From Peptoniphilus sp. BV3C26 (GTDB taxonomy: Bacteria > Bacillota > Clostridia > Tissierellales > Peptoniphilaceae), in the NCBI RefSeq assembly GCF_000478985.1, contig NZ_AWXB01000028.1:1-38418 (forward strand): DNA of 38,418 bases, given 5' to 3'. Positions 26,901 through 35,722 of this stretch are shown here, piece by piece. Under the pieces are notes generated by a model that did no database searches, had not been told where the DNA came from, and saw only the letters and a program-made list of their open reading frames with translations. The first letter of the stretch is position 1, and the number at the start of each line of letters is the position of its first letter. The position numbers and the translations under genes were made by a program.

Positions 26901-29900
26901 TGACAGTTAATGTTACTTGTCCATTTTCAGCTGCTTTTTGTTTGTCGGCAGTTACGGATCCACCTGTACCTGTAAAGGATGTGATTGTGTATTCTGTTGG
27001 TTGTGGAGCAGCTTTATTTTTCCAAAGAGCCTTAACTATAATATTGTCATTAACTGTTATTTTATCTCCCGGATTTTTCCTAACTCCATTTATTGACCAT
27101 GCATCAAATTCTTTTGTTTTGTCTGGTGCTATAAATGAACATCCCGGTAGTTCATATAATGAGCCCCTATCCACAGTCTTAGGATCCATGTGCCATTGTC
27201 CACCATTTCCATCAAATGTTATTGTAACTGTTGATGGAGCAACTGTTTTATCTTTCCAAAGAGCTGTTAGTGTTATGTTTGCAATAACATTAATTGTGTC
27301 ACCAGGTTTGTGTTCAACGCCTGCTAATGACCAAGCCTTAAATTCTTTTCCTTGTGGAGGAGTGAATGTGCAGTCCGGCAATTTATAATTACCTTTTGGC
27401 ACTGTTTGGCTTGGCATTGTTCCTGAGCCACCTACGCCTGGGTCAAAGTAGATTGTGACATCCTGTGTTGTTTGCTCAAATGTAGATGTTACTATTACAT
27501 CCTTGTCCGGCATTAAAAAACTAAATTGATCTCGGGAAATTACATTTCCGGCTTTGTCGGTAACTGTAGTGCCTGTCCATTGGTATCCTGGGTCAGGTGT
27601 TATATTTAGGTTAACTTGTTTTCCCTTTTCTTCATAAGAAACTGATGAAGTTACACTTCCACCTGTTGATGGATTAATTGTGATTAGGTGCTTGTAGTTG
27701 ATGTCATTTTCATTGACGTAGGAGTCTTTAATCCAATCTCTATCTCCACTGTAAGAACCATATATATAGTCTAAGCCAATTCCTACTCCCTTACTTGGGT
27801 CATAGGATGTTTCTATTTCAATATAGTAAGGTCCAATATATCCATCTTTTGTTCTTTCTAAATATGCGCTTATTCTACCAGGTTTATCCTTACCTTTATC
27901 CGGTCCTGATTCAATTTTTTTGGAACCATTTATGTTAGCAGGACTATTAGTAGATGTTACATCATTCTTGTTAATAGGATTATCAAGAGTAGAGCCGTTT
28001 GCAACCTTATAAATTCTAAGAATTGTCCCGTCATTATACCTTAAGTTATATTTGTATCTCTCTGGTTCTCTATAGAATTGAACATTCGCTCTATATAAAA
28101 ATTCAGCGTCTTTTATTAAGAAAACTTGTCTAAACCTTTTGTCAACCTTATTGATTGCAGTGATCTTAGTTTCACTGTAGGAAGCACTTAGCTTTCCAGC
28201 TCTATTTCTTGACCTGTTCTCATGGTCTACTACTTCCCAATCGCTTTCTGTTCTTTGTGCTCCTGGAACTATTTCTTCTCCTATTTCAAGTCCGTCATTA
28301 CTTGATGCACTTTTTGCCATTAATGATGTTGTTTCTCTAAGGACTACTCCATTTGGGAACATTCTTTCAAAAAGGCTTGTCCCATATATGGCATCTACTT
28401 TTTCTTTAAAAGATAATTCATTAAAACCGGACTCTGCTTTTAATTTTTCTTCTCCCACAGGAAATTTTAGAATTTCTGACAGTTGAAGATTGCTTTCATT
28501 TAAAACATAATCGCCATCTCTTCCTATTGTAAAGGATGCTCTTGCCTGAACAGGTTGACCCTGTCCTGGTTCATTTTGAGTATTATCTTCTTTTATAAAG
28601 GTCTTGCCGTCTTTTCCAACTGTTACTATCCAATTTGTATCAACTTTTTTATAACCAGGTGCCGGCTTTTCTTCTGTCAGCTTATATGTTCCTGGTTTTA
28701 GTTTGTCGAAAGAAATCATACCGTCTGATCCGGTAGTCATGGTCCTTGCTTCTCCACTGTCATCGGGACCAGTTAGCTTGAAGATTGCTCCTTCTATTAA
28801 TGTTCCAGGTTCCCCTTCTTTATATTTTTTGATTTTAAAGTCATAAGTCTTAGAATCGTTAGTTACTTCAAGGGAATTGTCTGATATATAAGAACCTTGG
28901 ATACCTGTTGATTGTTCTTTTACAGGTCCTGATTCTTTTATAATGTCAGCTCTTTCATAGAAGTCGGACTTCCAGTAGATTGTTCCATTTTCAGTCCAGT
29001 CCATACCTGTACCTACTCCACCGTTTTCGCTAGTGTAAGGTACTTTGATGTCAATAACTACTGGTTTTGTCATTGCTGGTAGGTTTAGTTTCATCCTTGT
29101 TTCGCCATAGTGAGACTCATCTTTTGAAACCGTAACACTATTTGTAATGTTTGTAGGATTATATTCTGCAAGTCTTATGTCAGAGATTTGTCCTGTTACA
29201 GGTTTATCTAATTCAAATACTTGGTAATCTATATTAGCTTGAGCATTTCCATTAAACCAATCCATGTTTGGATATTCTGGTTTTTCTCTGTGAATTGTAG
29301 CACTTGTTGCCTTAATATCTGCCCCTTCAGGGTTTAGTACATATCTTTGGATTACATACTTTTCTGTCCTATTGATAGCTACAATTCTTGTACCCATCTT
29401 AAATGGTGTAGGATAGTTGCCTGTCCAGCCTGTCCTTCTGTTGTCATATAAGTTCCATCCATCAAGAGATCTACCTGCAACGTCTACCCAATTAACTCCA
29501 TCCTTTTCTAATATTGAATTTAGGGTGTTTGTTTGACCGGATTGTTCTCTATAGTTATAAACTTTTTTATTGCCCTTCTTGTCAATTACAAGAACCCATT
29601 TTTTATCTAACTTTTTGTATCCGTCAGGTGCTAAAGTTTCTTCAATTATATAGGTTCCTTCTGTAAGATTAGGATCAAAGTTTACAACACCTTTTTCGTC
29701 AGAAGTTTTCTCATCAGTATATCCTGTTTCGCCCGGCTTAACTTGTTTTGTAATTTTAAACTTAGCGCCACCTAAGGGCTTTCCGTCTCCGTCTTTTTTA
29801 AATACTTGGAAGTTGGTGCCTACAGGTCTATTTGTTACTGGCAATGTAATAGTTATATCTTTAGTGCCTTCATGCATTTGACCTGAACCTGAAACAGATG

Positions 29901-32900
29901 TCTCTACAATTTTTACACTTCCATCATTAAAGACAGTGATTTGCCATACTGTATTTGAAGCAACATACTTGTCCGGTGCAGTAGTTTCCTTAAGGGTATA
30001 TCTGCCTGGGGCAAGGTTATTAAATAAAACTTCGCCATTAGTATCAGAAGTTCTAATAATTTTCTTATTAGTATTTGCTGCTTCTGTGAGTTCAAAGGAT
30101 GCACCCTTTAGCTTTTCGCCTGTTAATTCATTAGTCTTAAGGATCTTGAATTGACCAGGTATATATTTTTTATTTATTAAGCCGACATCTTCTCTATATA
30201 AGCTTGGTATTTCCGGTCCTACTTGGTCAGATATTGCTTTGTTAAAGTTAGCACTGTTTATAAAGGCTGACCTTTGATAGTTTGGTCTTCCGTTATCCAT
30301 ATAGAAAGCTCTGGATAGGTTGATAAAATTATTTAAATCTGTAACTTTAAAAGTTTGTTCAACTAAGTATCCTTCACTGTATCTTCCGATTCTCGGCATT
30401 GTTATAGATAGAGGACTGCTTTCGTAGATGCCTCCTGTGGTTTTTATTTGATTTGGATCATAGGTCAATGACACACCATTGCTGGAGTTTATTGTCATTT
30501 TTTTCTTACCCGTTGCAGGATCTATTTCTGTTGGACCTATTGGTGTATGGTTTACCAAATAATAATTGTTCGGGTCTTGTTCCGGTCTTACACCGAAGGA
30601 AAGTGGCATGTTATCATTTATAATGGCTCCATTGTCATATCTGATTCTTGGCTCAGTACGATATACCTTGACATCCATCAAGTCGAAGGCCGGTTTAACA
30701 CCTATACCTTCTTGGAAGGCTATAGAATAGCTTGGATTGTATCTCGTTGACATCCAGTTAAATGTCAATGTTCTGCCGTCGCCTGAATAGTTAGCTTCAG
30801 GGTTAAAGTATGCTATGGCTGTTATATACCAATCATCGCCTTGCTTATAGATATCTCTAAAATAATATGCTTGTGTCGGTCGAGTTTGTCTATCATAGGT
30901 ATCATAGTAAGCTGTGATTTTTTGATTATCTATTTTGGGATTTCCCGTATTAATATCCATTCCGGGACCAACTTCAATTGTAAAATAATAATCTCCTGAG
31001 TTTTTGGCATAGAACTTGGAGGGTATTATACCCTTTATTTCAAGACTTGCTATAACATCTGCATTAGGTGCATTGCTATTAAATACATAGGTCAAAAGAT
31101 TTGTCTTGTAATCAAAGTAGGGATCTGCTATATCTATTCCATCTTTGTTTTTAATCTTTGGAAAATCACTTGAATATTGTGTAAAGTCAAGGTTCTTGTC
31201 AAATTGAATTTCAAATATTTGACCCGGCTTTGCATCGGCAATAGTTATGTCTGCATGGTACATTAGGGATTCAAACCTATAGGCTTCCCATACTCCCTTT
31301 TGTGTACCCCAGCTGCTTGCCTTGTCTTCGTCAATTTCAAATCTTTGGCTTACATTGTTAATTGTAGCCTTAGTCTTGCTTTGCTCGTCTAGTGTTTTTT
31401 GAATGTCGTAATCTTCCCCAGCTATTGGGTCTCCAGTTCCTGTTGTATACTTAGGATTGTATGAAACTTCTCCCTTTTCATTGACTGTTACTTCAAAGTA
31501 AACCTTGGATTTTTCATAGCCTTCAGGGGCTTGAGTTTCTTCCAATATATAGGTTCCTGTTGGATATTCTCCAAAGTTAGCCTTACCAGCATCATCAGTA
31601 ATCTTAGTTGCGATTGGGTTTCCATCTTTATCTTTTAAGGTAAATTCTGCTCCACCAAGTACATTTCTCTTTTTAGTTTTCTTTCCGTCTACCATAACCT
31701 CTGTAACTTCGTCGCCAAATTTTGTTACCTCAATTGGGCTCTTTTTGAATTCTTCGTTAGTTACGGTAATAGTTGGTAGGTCTTTTTGGTCAGTGTTAGA
31801 GCTAAGAGTTTCATTTTGTCTAATTTTCGCATTGGTTGCAGTGTCCTTTTCTGTAAGCCAATCATAGGATACAGTTTTTGTGTCTGTATTACTTCCTACT
31901 TTAGCTTTAACCCTTACTAAAAATCCCCAATAATCTTTAAATCTTTCTTTTGGGAAGGTAATTTGATAACCGGTTGTTTTTCCAGTATAAGGATCTGCTG
32001 CTGTTAAGTTTTTACCTACGATTATATTATCGTGTTTTGCGTTTAGTACACTTCTTCCAAGACTTGGTATCTGTCCATCTACAGTTTGATTTTCCATTGC
32101 ATTTCTTACATATGGTCTTTGTCTGCCATTAACATCAAAGACAGCTACATCATTAATAGTTACGCCTGGAATGTCTATGTTTAATCTTGTATTTCTGTCA
32201 GTGTCACCACCGCGTTGTTGGTCAAGGGCCTTTAGGTAAATGTAAAATTCTAAGTTTCCATTTTTATCGAGCTTGCCATAGTGCATAGCATTCATGTAGT
32301 CAGGATAATTAGGATCTGCTATTGTTTCAGTTTTACCCAAACCTAAGTTAAGGCTAGCATTACTTCCACTTAGGCTGATCTTGCCGTCATTACTTATTTT
32401 GACATACTTGTTTGCTTGATCTAATTTATAGCCATCTGGTGCTTTTGTTTCGATAAGTTGATAGTCATCTGGCACTATATTTGTAAATACTGCCTCGCCA
32501 TTTGCATCTGTAGTTACTTCAATATCTGCCTTCCATAACTTAAATCTTGCACCTGCTAGTCCCTTTCCGGTCTTGCTGTCGACTTTTTTAATTTTAAAGG
32601 TAACAGGATTTTGTTCTTTCGCTGTTATTAAAGTGTTTCTTATTAGTTGATCATTATAATCAGGTCTATAGTAGTTGGCATTTTCTACATATTTATAATT
32701 TGTTCCATTAATATTAACAGTTCCTGTAGGCAGAGTTTGTTCTATTTTATGGTCTATATTAGTTGCATTGCCGTTTTCATCAATGTCCCAATATTTTACG
32801 TTTGGAATAGTGACTAATCTCTCAGTTTTATCTTTGCTTAGTTCTTCTTCTGCAAGGTCTACTGAACCTAAAGTTGTATTAGGGTCATTAGTTGCAACTG

Positions 32901-35370
32901 CCTTTATAGTTTGTGCAGGCATTTTACGGTGTGCTTGGTCTACAGGCAGGTTCCAAATTTGAGTTACATATAGGTCCCTATACTTGGATATAGAAACTCC
33001 ATTTAAATTGTAGTCCTCTTTCGTATTTGGGTTTTGTAAATCTGTGTCGTATTCATAAACAGCAATTGTACCGGGATCTTGTTGTGCTTCAGGGTTTGTT
33101 CCTTCAGCTGGAATGTTTCCATTAAGATCCGTTACACCTTGCTTTACAACCATTTTTCCATTTGTATCTAAGCCGTAAACTGCCATTTGTGAATTATTAA
33201 TGGTTTGATTTTGGCTAAACTCTCTATTTGCTAGTGGTAGTTTGCCGTCATCCCCTGTTGATACTGCATCTGTTACAGTCCATTTAGCTTTATCTGCCTT
33301 TGCAAATTCTCCAAGAATTGTAGTTCTGTTGTTCATACCTACTCTATTTGGAGTTGCTTGTCCAATTGCGTTTTGATTATATGCATCTTCTGCTACAAAT
33401 CTTTTTGCTCCGACTTTAACCTTGCCAGCCTTATCTCTTTTATTTGTAAGTATTGCAGAAAAATCCATCATGTAGGCTGCCTGTTTATTTGTGACAGGTG
33501 TGTAGAAATTATATGTTATTTCTTTTATGCCCGCTGCTACTTCATGATGTTTTGAGTCAACTATTCCAAAGGCATCAGAAAGTTGGTCTGTTAGACCAAG
33601 ATTGCTTTTATCCTCAATTTCTCCAAGACCAGATCCCTTAACTGTTGTAAAGTTTGCCTTATAACCAAGGCCTTGCAAATCTTGATTTGATAGAACTTTA
33701 ATTGTCCAATTATATCCTGCTAATTCTCCTTTTTCGATTACAGGCCTTGCCCAACCATCTATATCCACCTTATAGTCTTCTATTGTTCCCGGGTCTATAA
33801 TTTTTTCTACATCTTTTCTACCAGGTTCAATAATTTGATTAGTTACAATACCATACTTATTTACCTTAGTAGGGATTAGGTCTTTAGGTGCTTTTACTCC
33901 GAGGCCTGATACCTTATTTGTTACTGTAAATGTTCCGTCAGAATCTAAAGTAATTTTAGTCGGATTGTAATCTACAGGTATATCTAAAGGTACTTGGATA
34001 TTGTCGTTAATTTCTTTTGTTATCGTGTAAATTATAGTATTATCTTGTGGATTGTATTGAGGTGTTGCTATAGTTTCATTGTTATGAATGATAGGCTTTA
34101 TTACAGTTCCTTCATTTACTTTTAACTTGTCATCTAAATGAATTTTAAAAAATTGTCCCGGTTGGATAGCTCCCGCTTTATTTGATGTTTCAAAACGTGT
34201 TATTATATGAAACTTTTTGCCTTCTAATTTTAAGCCTGATTGTTCTGACCCAACTGCTTGTCTTGAAAACTCTTCAGACATTTCAAGTCCTTCATTTGAA
34301 CCTTCTAATGGTCCTGCTGACCTAAAGGCAGATCTAAATAAGGCTGAGCTTACTGGTTTCTGATTTATTCCAGGAAGTTGAACTTTTGTAAGTCCTGCTT
34401 CAAGTTCTTCTATTGTAAGCTCATCTTCATGTCCAAATTCATTCCCAAAACCTTTAAGAGGATTAAGCAAATTTAAGCCAAAGGGATCTATGCCTTCTTG
34501 TTCATTCCCAAGAATTGGATCAAAAAGGTTTGATTTTATATCCCCATTTTGCCCTTTCGTTAATTTTTCTATTAACTCTGGTGCTTTTTCCTTTGCTGTA
34601 AGTTCTTGAGAATTTTCTTCTATTTTATTTTCTTGATTTTGTGAAAAATTTTCCGATTCTTTGGAAGTTTCATTGTTATTATTTAAAAGATCCTCTATTT
34701 CTTCTTTTTTATCTTCAGGAGATTGTCCTTCAATTAAAAGATTTTGGGGGTTTTCTTTTAATTCATTTGATTTGTTATCCAAAACTTGGATATTGATATT
34801 TATATCATTTAGATAAGGTGCAGAAAGGGTCAGTGTGCCTGAGCCCGGTTCCAGATAAGATTTTGATTTTATGTTTTCTTTTACACTTATAATTTTGTCG
34901 TTAATAAGTTCTGTATAACCCAAGTGGAAAGTTTGTCCGTTTGAGTTTGTAACTTCTACTAATAAATTGGAGAGATCGAGTTTTTCGCCTTTGTTATAGA
35001 CAGTTTTGCCCGGATCTACCAACCTCCACGCTATGTAGTCCTTTTTTACAGGGTCAGGCTTTTCTTTAGGAATTATTGTCTTTTTTTCTTCAATTGGAGC
35101 TGACGGCCCTCTTTGATTTTCTTTTCTTTCTTTATTTTCTTCAATTCCTTGATTTTGTTGCTTTTCTTCATTTTCTTGATAAATTAGAAGATCATTTTTG
35201 CCAGGAGTTTTAGGCGCAGATTGCCCCTCTTCATCGATTATAAGGTCTTTAGACACCGGTCTTTTATTCATTTCATAATTATTTGCACTTACATTTAAGG
35301 GGGCAAATACATCCATGATAATTAATGCTGCCAATAAAAAGCTTATAACTCTCTTCGATACTTGTTTCAT
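20992..35370 (-). CDS. Giant mosaic cell-wall adhesin (4792 residues), YPSTG-anchored
   Basis: It has a Sec signal peptide (cleavage near A29), a Big-like segment (about 110-195), an E/N/K-rich linker (about 197-310), and MSCRAMM-like Ig regions near 347-900, 1330-1730 and 3963-4290. Ten CnaB/SpaA-type domains with E-boxes (e.g. YQLIETKAPDGY) lie near 918, 1210, 1738, 1848, 2173, 3220, 3597, 3857, 4287 and 4418. Eight InlB-type repeats fill about 2560-3203. Four copies of a module I cannot name have cores near 1998, 2405, 3355 and 4572. YPSTG (4757-4761), a helix and RKRR end it. No YPKN pilin motif is visible, so it would be a terminal (tip) subunit or a separately anchored adhesin. It is first in the pilus operon behind a strong promoter, with AGGAGATAAGG before the ATG. 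It is open along its whole length, with no frameshift. Confidence 0.93.
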   Translation of the reverse strand: MKQVSKRVISFLLAALIIMDVFAPLNVSANNYEMNKRPVSKDLIIDEEGQSAPKTPGKNDLLIYQENEEKQQNQGIEENKERKENQRGPSAPIEEKKTIIPKEKPDPVKKDYIAWRLVDPGKTVYNKGEKLDLSNLLVEVTNSNGQTFHLGYTELINDKIISVKENIKSKSYLEPGSGTLTLSAPYLNDININIQVLDNKSNELKENPQNLLIEGQSPEDKKEEIEDLLNNNNETSKESENFSQNQENKIEENSQELTAKEKAPELIEKLTKGQNGDIKSNLFDPILGNEQEGIDPFGLNLLNPLKGFGNEFGHEDELTIEELEAGLTKVQLPGINQKPVSSALFRSAFRSAGPLEGSNEGLEMSEEFSRQAVGSEQSGLKLEGKKFHIITRFETSNKAGAIQPGQFFKIHLDDKLKVNEGTVIKPIIHNNETIATPQYNPQDNTIIYTITKEINDNIQVPLDIPVDYNPTKITLDSDGTFTVTNKVSGLGVKAPKDLIPTKVNKYGIVTNQIIEPGRKDVEKIIDPGTIEDYKVDIDGWARPVIEKGELAGYNWTIKVLSNQDLQGLGYKANFTTVKGSGLGEIEDKSNLGLTDQLSDAFGIVDSKHHEVAAGIKEITYNFYTPVTNKQAAYMMDFSAILTNKRDKAGKVKVGAKRFVAEDAYNQNAIGQATPNRVGMNNRTTILGEFAKADKAKWTVTDAVSTGDDGKLPLANREFSQNQTINNSQMAVYGLDTNGKMVVKQGVTDLNGNIPAEGTNPEAQQDPGTIAVYEYDTDLQNPNTKEDYNLNGVSISKYRDLYVTQIWNLPVDQAHRKMPAQTIKAVATNDPNTTLGSVDLAEEELSKDKTERLVTIPNVKYWDIDENGNATNIDHKIEQTLPTGTVNINGTNYKYVENANYYRPDYNDQLIRNTLITAKEQNPVTFKIKKVDSKTGKGLAGARFKLWKADIEVTTDANGEAVFTNIVPDDYQLIETKAPDGYKLDQANKYVKISNDGKISLSGSNASLNLGLGKTETIADPNYPDYMNAMHYGKLDKNGNLEFYIYLKALDQQRGGDTDRNTRLNIDIPGVTINDVAVFDVNGRQRPYVRNAMENQTVDGQIPSLGRSVLNAKHDNIIVGKNLTAADPYTGKTTGYQITFPKERFKDYWGFLVRVKAKVGSNTDTKTVSYDWLTEKDTATNAKIRQNETLSSNTDQKDLPTITVTNEEFKKSPIEVTKFGDEVTEVMVDGKKTKKRNVLGGAEFTLKDKDGNPIATKITDDAGKANFGEYPTGTYILEETQAPEGYEKSKVYFEVTVNEKGEVSYNPKYTTGTGDPIAGEDYDIQKTLDEQSKTKATINNVSQRFEIDEDKASSWGTQKGVWEAYRFESLMYHADITIADAKPGQIFEIQFDKNLDFTQYSSDFPKIKNKDGIDIADPYFDYKTNLLTYVFNSNAPNADVIASLEIKGIIPSKFYAKNSGDYYFTIEVGPGMDINTGNPKIDNQKITAYYDTYDRQTRPTQAYYFRDIYKQGDDWYITAIAYFNPEANYSGDGRTLTFNWMSTRYNPSYSIAFQEGIGVKPAFDLMDVKVYRTEPRIRYDNGAIINDNMPLSFGVRPEQDPNNYYLVNHTPIGPTEIDPATGKKKMTINSSNGVSLTYDPNQIKTTGGIYESSPLSITMPRIGRYSEGYLVEQTFKVTDLNNFINLSRAFYMDNGRPNYQRSAFINSANFNKAISDQVGPEIPSLYREDVGLINKKYIPGQFKILKTNELTGEKLKGASFELTEAANTNKKIIRTSDTNGEVLFNNLAPGRYTLKETTAPDKYVASNTVWQITVFNDGSVKIVETSVSGSGQMHEGTKDITITLPVTNRPVGTNFQVFKKDGDGKPLGGAKFKITKQVKPGETGYTDEKTSDEKGVVNFDPNLTEGTYIIEETLAPDGYKKLDKKWVLVIDKKGNKKVYNYREQSGQTNTLNSILEKDGVNWVDVAGRSLDGWNLYDNRRTGWTGNYPTPFKMGTRIVAINRTEKYVIQRYVLNPEGADIKATSATIHREKPEYPNMDWFNGNAQANIDYQVFELDKPVTGQISDIRLAEYNPTNITNSVTVSKDESHYGETRMKLNLPAMTKPVVIDIKVPYTSENGGVGTGMDWTENGTIYWKSDFYERADIIKESGPVKEQSTGIQGSYISDNSLEVTNDSKTYDFKIKKYKEGEPGTLIEGAIFKLTGPDDSGEARTMTTGSDGMISFDKLKPGTYKLTEEKPAPGYKKVDTNWIVTVGKDGKTFIKEDNTQNEPGQGQPVQARASFTIGRDGDYVLNESNLQLSEILKFPVGEEKLKAESGFNELSFKEKVDAIYGTSLFERMFPNGVVLRETTSLMAKSASSNDGLEIGEEIVPGAQRTESDWEVVDHENRSRNRAGKLSASYSETKITAINKVDKRFRQVFLIKDAEFLYRANVQFYREPERYKYNLRYNDGTILRIYKVANGSTLDNPINKNDVTSTNSPANINGSKKIESGPDKGKDKPGRISAYLERTKDGYIGPYYIEIETSYDPSKGVGIGLDYIYGSYSGDRDWIKDSYVNENDINYKHLITINPSTGGSVTSSVSYEEKGKQVNLNITPDPGYQWTGTTVTDKAGNVISRDQFSFLMPDKDVIVTSTFEQTTQDVTIYFDPGVGGSGTMPSQTVPKGNYKLPDCTFTPPQGKEFKAWSLAGVEHKPGDTINVIANITLTALWKDKTVAPSTVTITFDGNGGQWHMDPKTVDRGSLYELPGCSFIAPDKTKEFDAWSINGVRKNPGDKITVNDNIIVKALWKNKAAPQPTEYTITSFTGTGGSVTADKQKAAENGQVTLTVNTNAGYTLERIWLEDSGGTEIQEVNISSKSFTMPAKDVVIKATFKEIPKTQFDITVEQTSGGNVTIDGNKTKAVEGEEIIVKVTPQQGYEVGQVTLNKQPILPQNGQYKFKMPAYNVKIRATFNPISYQTYAINIDGDSTKGSISVDDPANRTARAGQTVKFTVKANPGYKVKTVEITKPGSRDPLNTLVFNGKTGTFIMPAQAVYIKVTYEDYTPPAGTYLVTIGTGISGGTFEVDPSEAKAGEKIRLTVLPKQGYKVNSYKVTTAQGGVNVPIESDDQGLYFTMPKADVSVNGIFDWVGTNTGAYDVKLSPTEHGSLSANFSKANAGDEIYITAKPDKDYAIDSLTVTKDDGTTVELKGNKFTMPASAVTVTAKFKEVGEEIPQNGFAGIPNKQIGIEPKILKKNHKNQPLAGGVFTIRKAKDKTYKTFDENFGTITALSNEKGEVIFKENGKNLVLPKGYYLLEEIQAPLGYKKPQAPWQIEVYEENGQLKARYNGPDDTPSNFIKTASAEDKSQVTTVEGIKYKSRMIYINPQSKTYIQRIFIDTRKANSDIVNLQINPVDKREEVDTAGELPRTITQGVKTAYRSTYKIANPKATYTEDDINDILKLYDLSKPDVSMINTARWRPFDWGFDEDQLNLKKGVYYIDVEGFYDDKIIDEKNGEIKINFDFYKGERKFQQANKDGNGGIKWEDVFHGSYQQGNKNLGLSGKNPGDKYDRSLGKEGGRIEPALTDENKIARATTNISIKNLYSSDAIKHIPQEGMTILNDEETYNVTFSKHGQDDPKEGINSEAVTKRRLEGAVFKLEKARGTSWDDVDKSYVASAFNGYFGFRGLGTGRYRLIEVKAPEGYAPIKEPLLYFTIETVSITSGQLANPKTGRNVDINAVDFIFPKVENGQVTLEDKAYKFKELDMVVPETGKTIKISEASNIDMTSTEVVNPVTNEKVKLKDLSIGFDKNATTGKYESIYKLSEIQIVPKANGYISLEYDKANGVYQYVPEKSTNEKDGKLIDFVTSATAKNMGKIVNTKPGKGQVKIKKIDQAGNPIVATKLKPGAVFKVTNEANTVTKTGTVNAEGIAEIDNLPIGHYTLEEVTSPNGYINTNQVWHFTVGGKDLDPYEGDIQATGTDISSKIRVESSELKVLRPDPKDAEKYKNEGNSVIRPHTGQSLEFSNKFKLAENAKINPGDYFDLKLSDNISLNGIFVDSTESLDLFADGVGTIAKATYDKDKKTIRYVFTDYAKTYTMVEFTNKLIAFIDLYKVKTSQNNIKVGLGTGTDTSKYKNIKLVYDLAIESRTLYGNNLNMTSKIVSYDPNTGDFVHYYYINRNKTSNTGCDFYYYPNQDVKDLEIRYIKLKNNADVSTDMPESFGLDETSNNLEISRVMRSRTLLRVNEREDLNFTGGIGKGDSYIIKVTGRVAGEDKTAYGGAGELKAVYSDGGTVKVSRWDKVYSFKNEAVTKADFTISAVNPDNMIKLKKKNQDDLALAGAQFKLEKKDLSNKWNATGDLRNSDATGLVTFKNLDPGEYRIVETLAPKGYEAIEGPLVEFRVDKDGRIYRKVPVRNDKGEIVKENDVIKTVEVEEPGIVPIEIVNKKGNLIKFKKVDGVDKTGLEGAEFEVYYKDKDKDNEGKTVEYSNKNIKLYEKKNANGDVVERRVLKAGEVPPKGFTEVQVFTSGKDGELSFYVYDNGFYALKEIKAPKGYTKIPGFIKEFKLEKGEIKVFDKDYVKPKESNLVKGLQSMLTSETINVDKTNNTFAQRLVINPNHTSLTFDEYDTHLRLYVDDWNLEDSYKHIKVAVLDKGKTIDSLKETDFKSLAPSNYNLSTDNNPLRYQLKAMHRSDQDYTRPNPKGSNLITDKALVVDIVGKLNNTSATTADLKVDVYNNAAGKMIDQVTCKLDLAEKPPTKGDYVTPTTDTTKSSLMEIENRKAEYPSTGGMGTIAFTLGGVVLMSIAGILYYRKRRMTYE
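25760..27690 (-). repeat. Block of InlB-type and Listeria-Bacteroides-type repeats inside the giant adhesin
   Basis: On the protein level there is one divergent InlB unit (TINPSTGGSV...), two Listeria-Bacteroides units ending in ALWK (each with a cysteine in PDCTF or PGCSF), then five divergent InlB units ending in a MPA-x-x-V motif (FTMPAKDVVIKATF, FKMPAYNVKIRATF and others). Unit length is about 70-85 residues. Confidence 0.75.
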
Positions 35371-35460
35371 TTCCTTATCTCCTAATTTATAATATATTTT
35401 GTTTCATATTCAAAATAGCTTAATTTAATAGTTCCATATTTAATAATTTTACTTAGAAAT

Positions 35461-35489
35461 ATTATATTCCTTATTTATTTTTTTATCAA
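35461..35489 (-). promoter_or_regulatory. Promoter of the pilus operon
   Basis: The minus strand has TTGATA (35484-35489), a 17-base spacer, and a perfect TATAAT (35461-35466). Transcription would start near 35454, giving a leader of about 85 bases before the giant gene. Confidence 0.75.
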
Positions 35490-35540
35490 TACTAATTTAG
35501 TGATTATTAGAGTAAAGATTTCTTTAATAATTTAATTATT

Positions 35541-35566
35541 TAAAAACCCTGAATCTTTACAGGTTT
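35541..35566 (-). terminator. Second terminator upstream of the pilus promoter
   Basis: AAACCTG pairs with CAGG-TTT across a single bulged G with an 8-nt loop, followed by a T5 run on the minus strand. Placed between yitT and the pilus promoter, it would back up the stronger terminator at 35648-35681. Confidence 0.45.
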
Positions 35567-35647
35567 ATAGGCTTTTCTTTTTATTTTAAAATTTAAAAAT
35601 AAATTTATAAAAAATATTTTTATTGGCTTTTTTTATAAATTTATTTA

Positions 35648-35681
35648 CAAAAAAACAACCAAGAAAATTAATCTTGGTTGT
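35648..35681 (-). terminator. Terminator after the YitT-family gene
   Basis: A 10-bp perfect stem ACAACCAAGA / TCTTGGTTGT (35655-35664, 35672-35681) is followed by T7 on the minus strand. The other flank is also T-rich, so it could work in both directions. Confidence 0.85.
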
Positions 35682-35722
35682 CTTTTTATTTTTTTTGTAA
35701 AATTTATTATTATCTATACATC

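Noticed and set aside
26687-27388. 233-residue plus-strand frame opposite the giant adhesin
   Set aside because: It is antisense to the InlB-type repeat block, whose biased codons leave the opposite frame open. No ribosome site or protein signature.
20992-35370. VWA/MIDAS or thioester adhesin domain in the giant protein
   Set aside because: I looked for a DxSxS-type MIDAS and a cysteine-glutamine thioester arrangement and found neither; the few cysteines lie in the InlB-type block and one MSCRAMM-like region.
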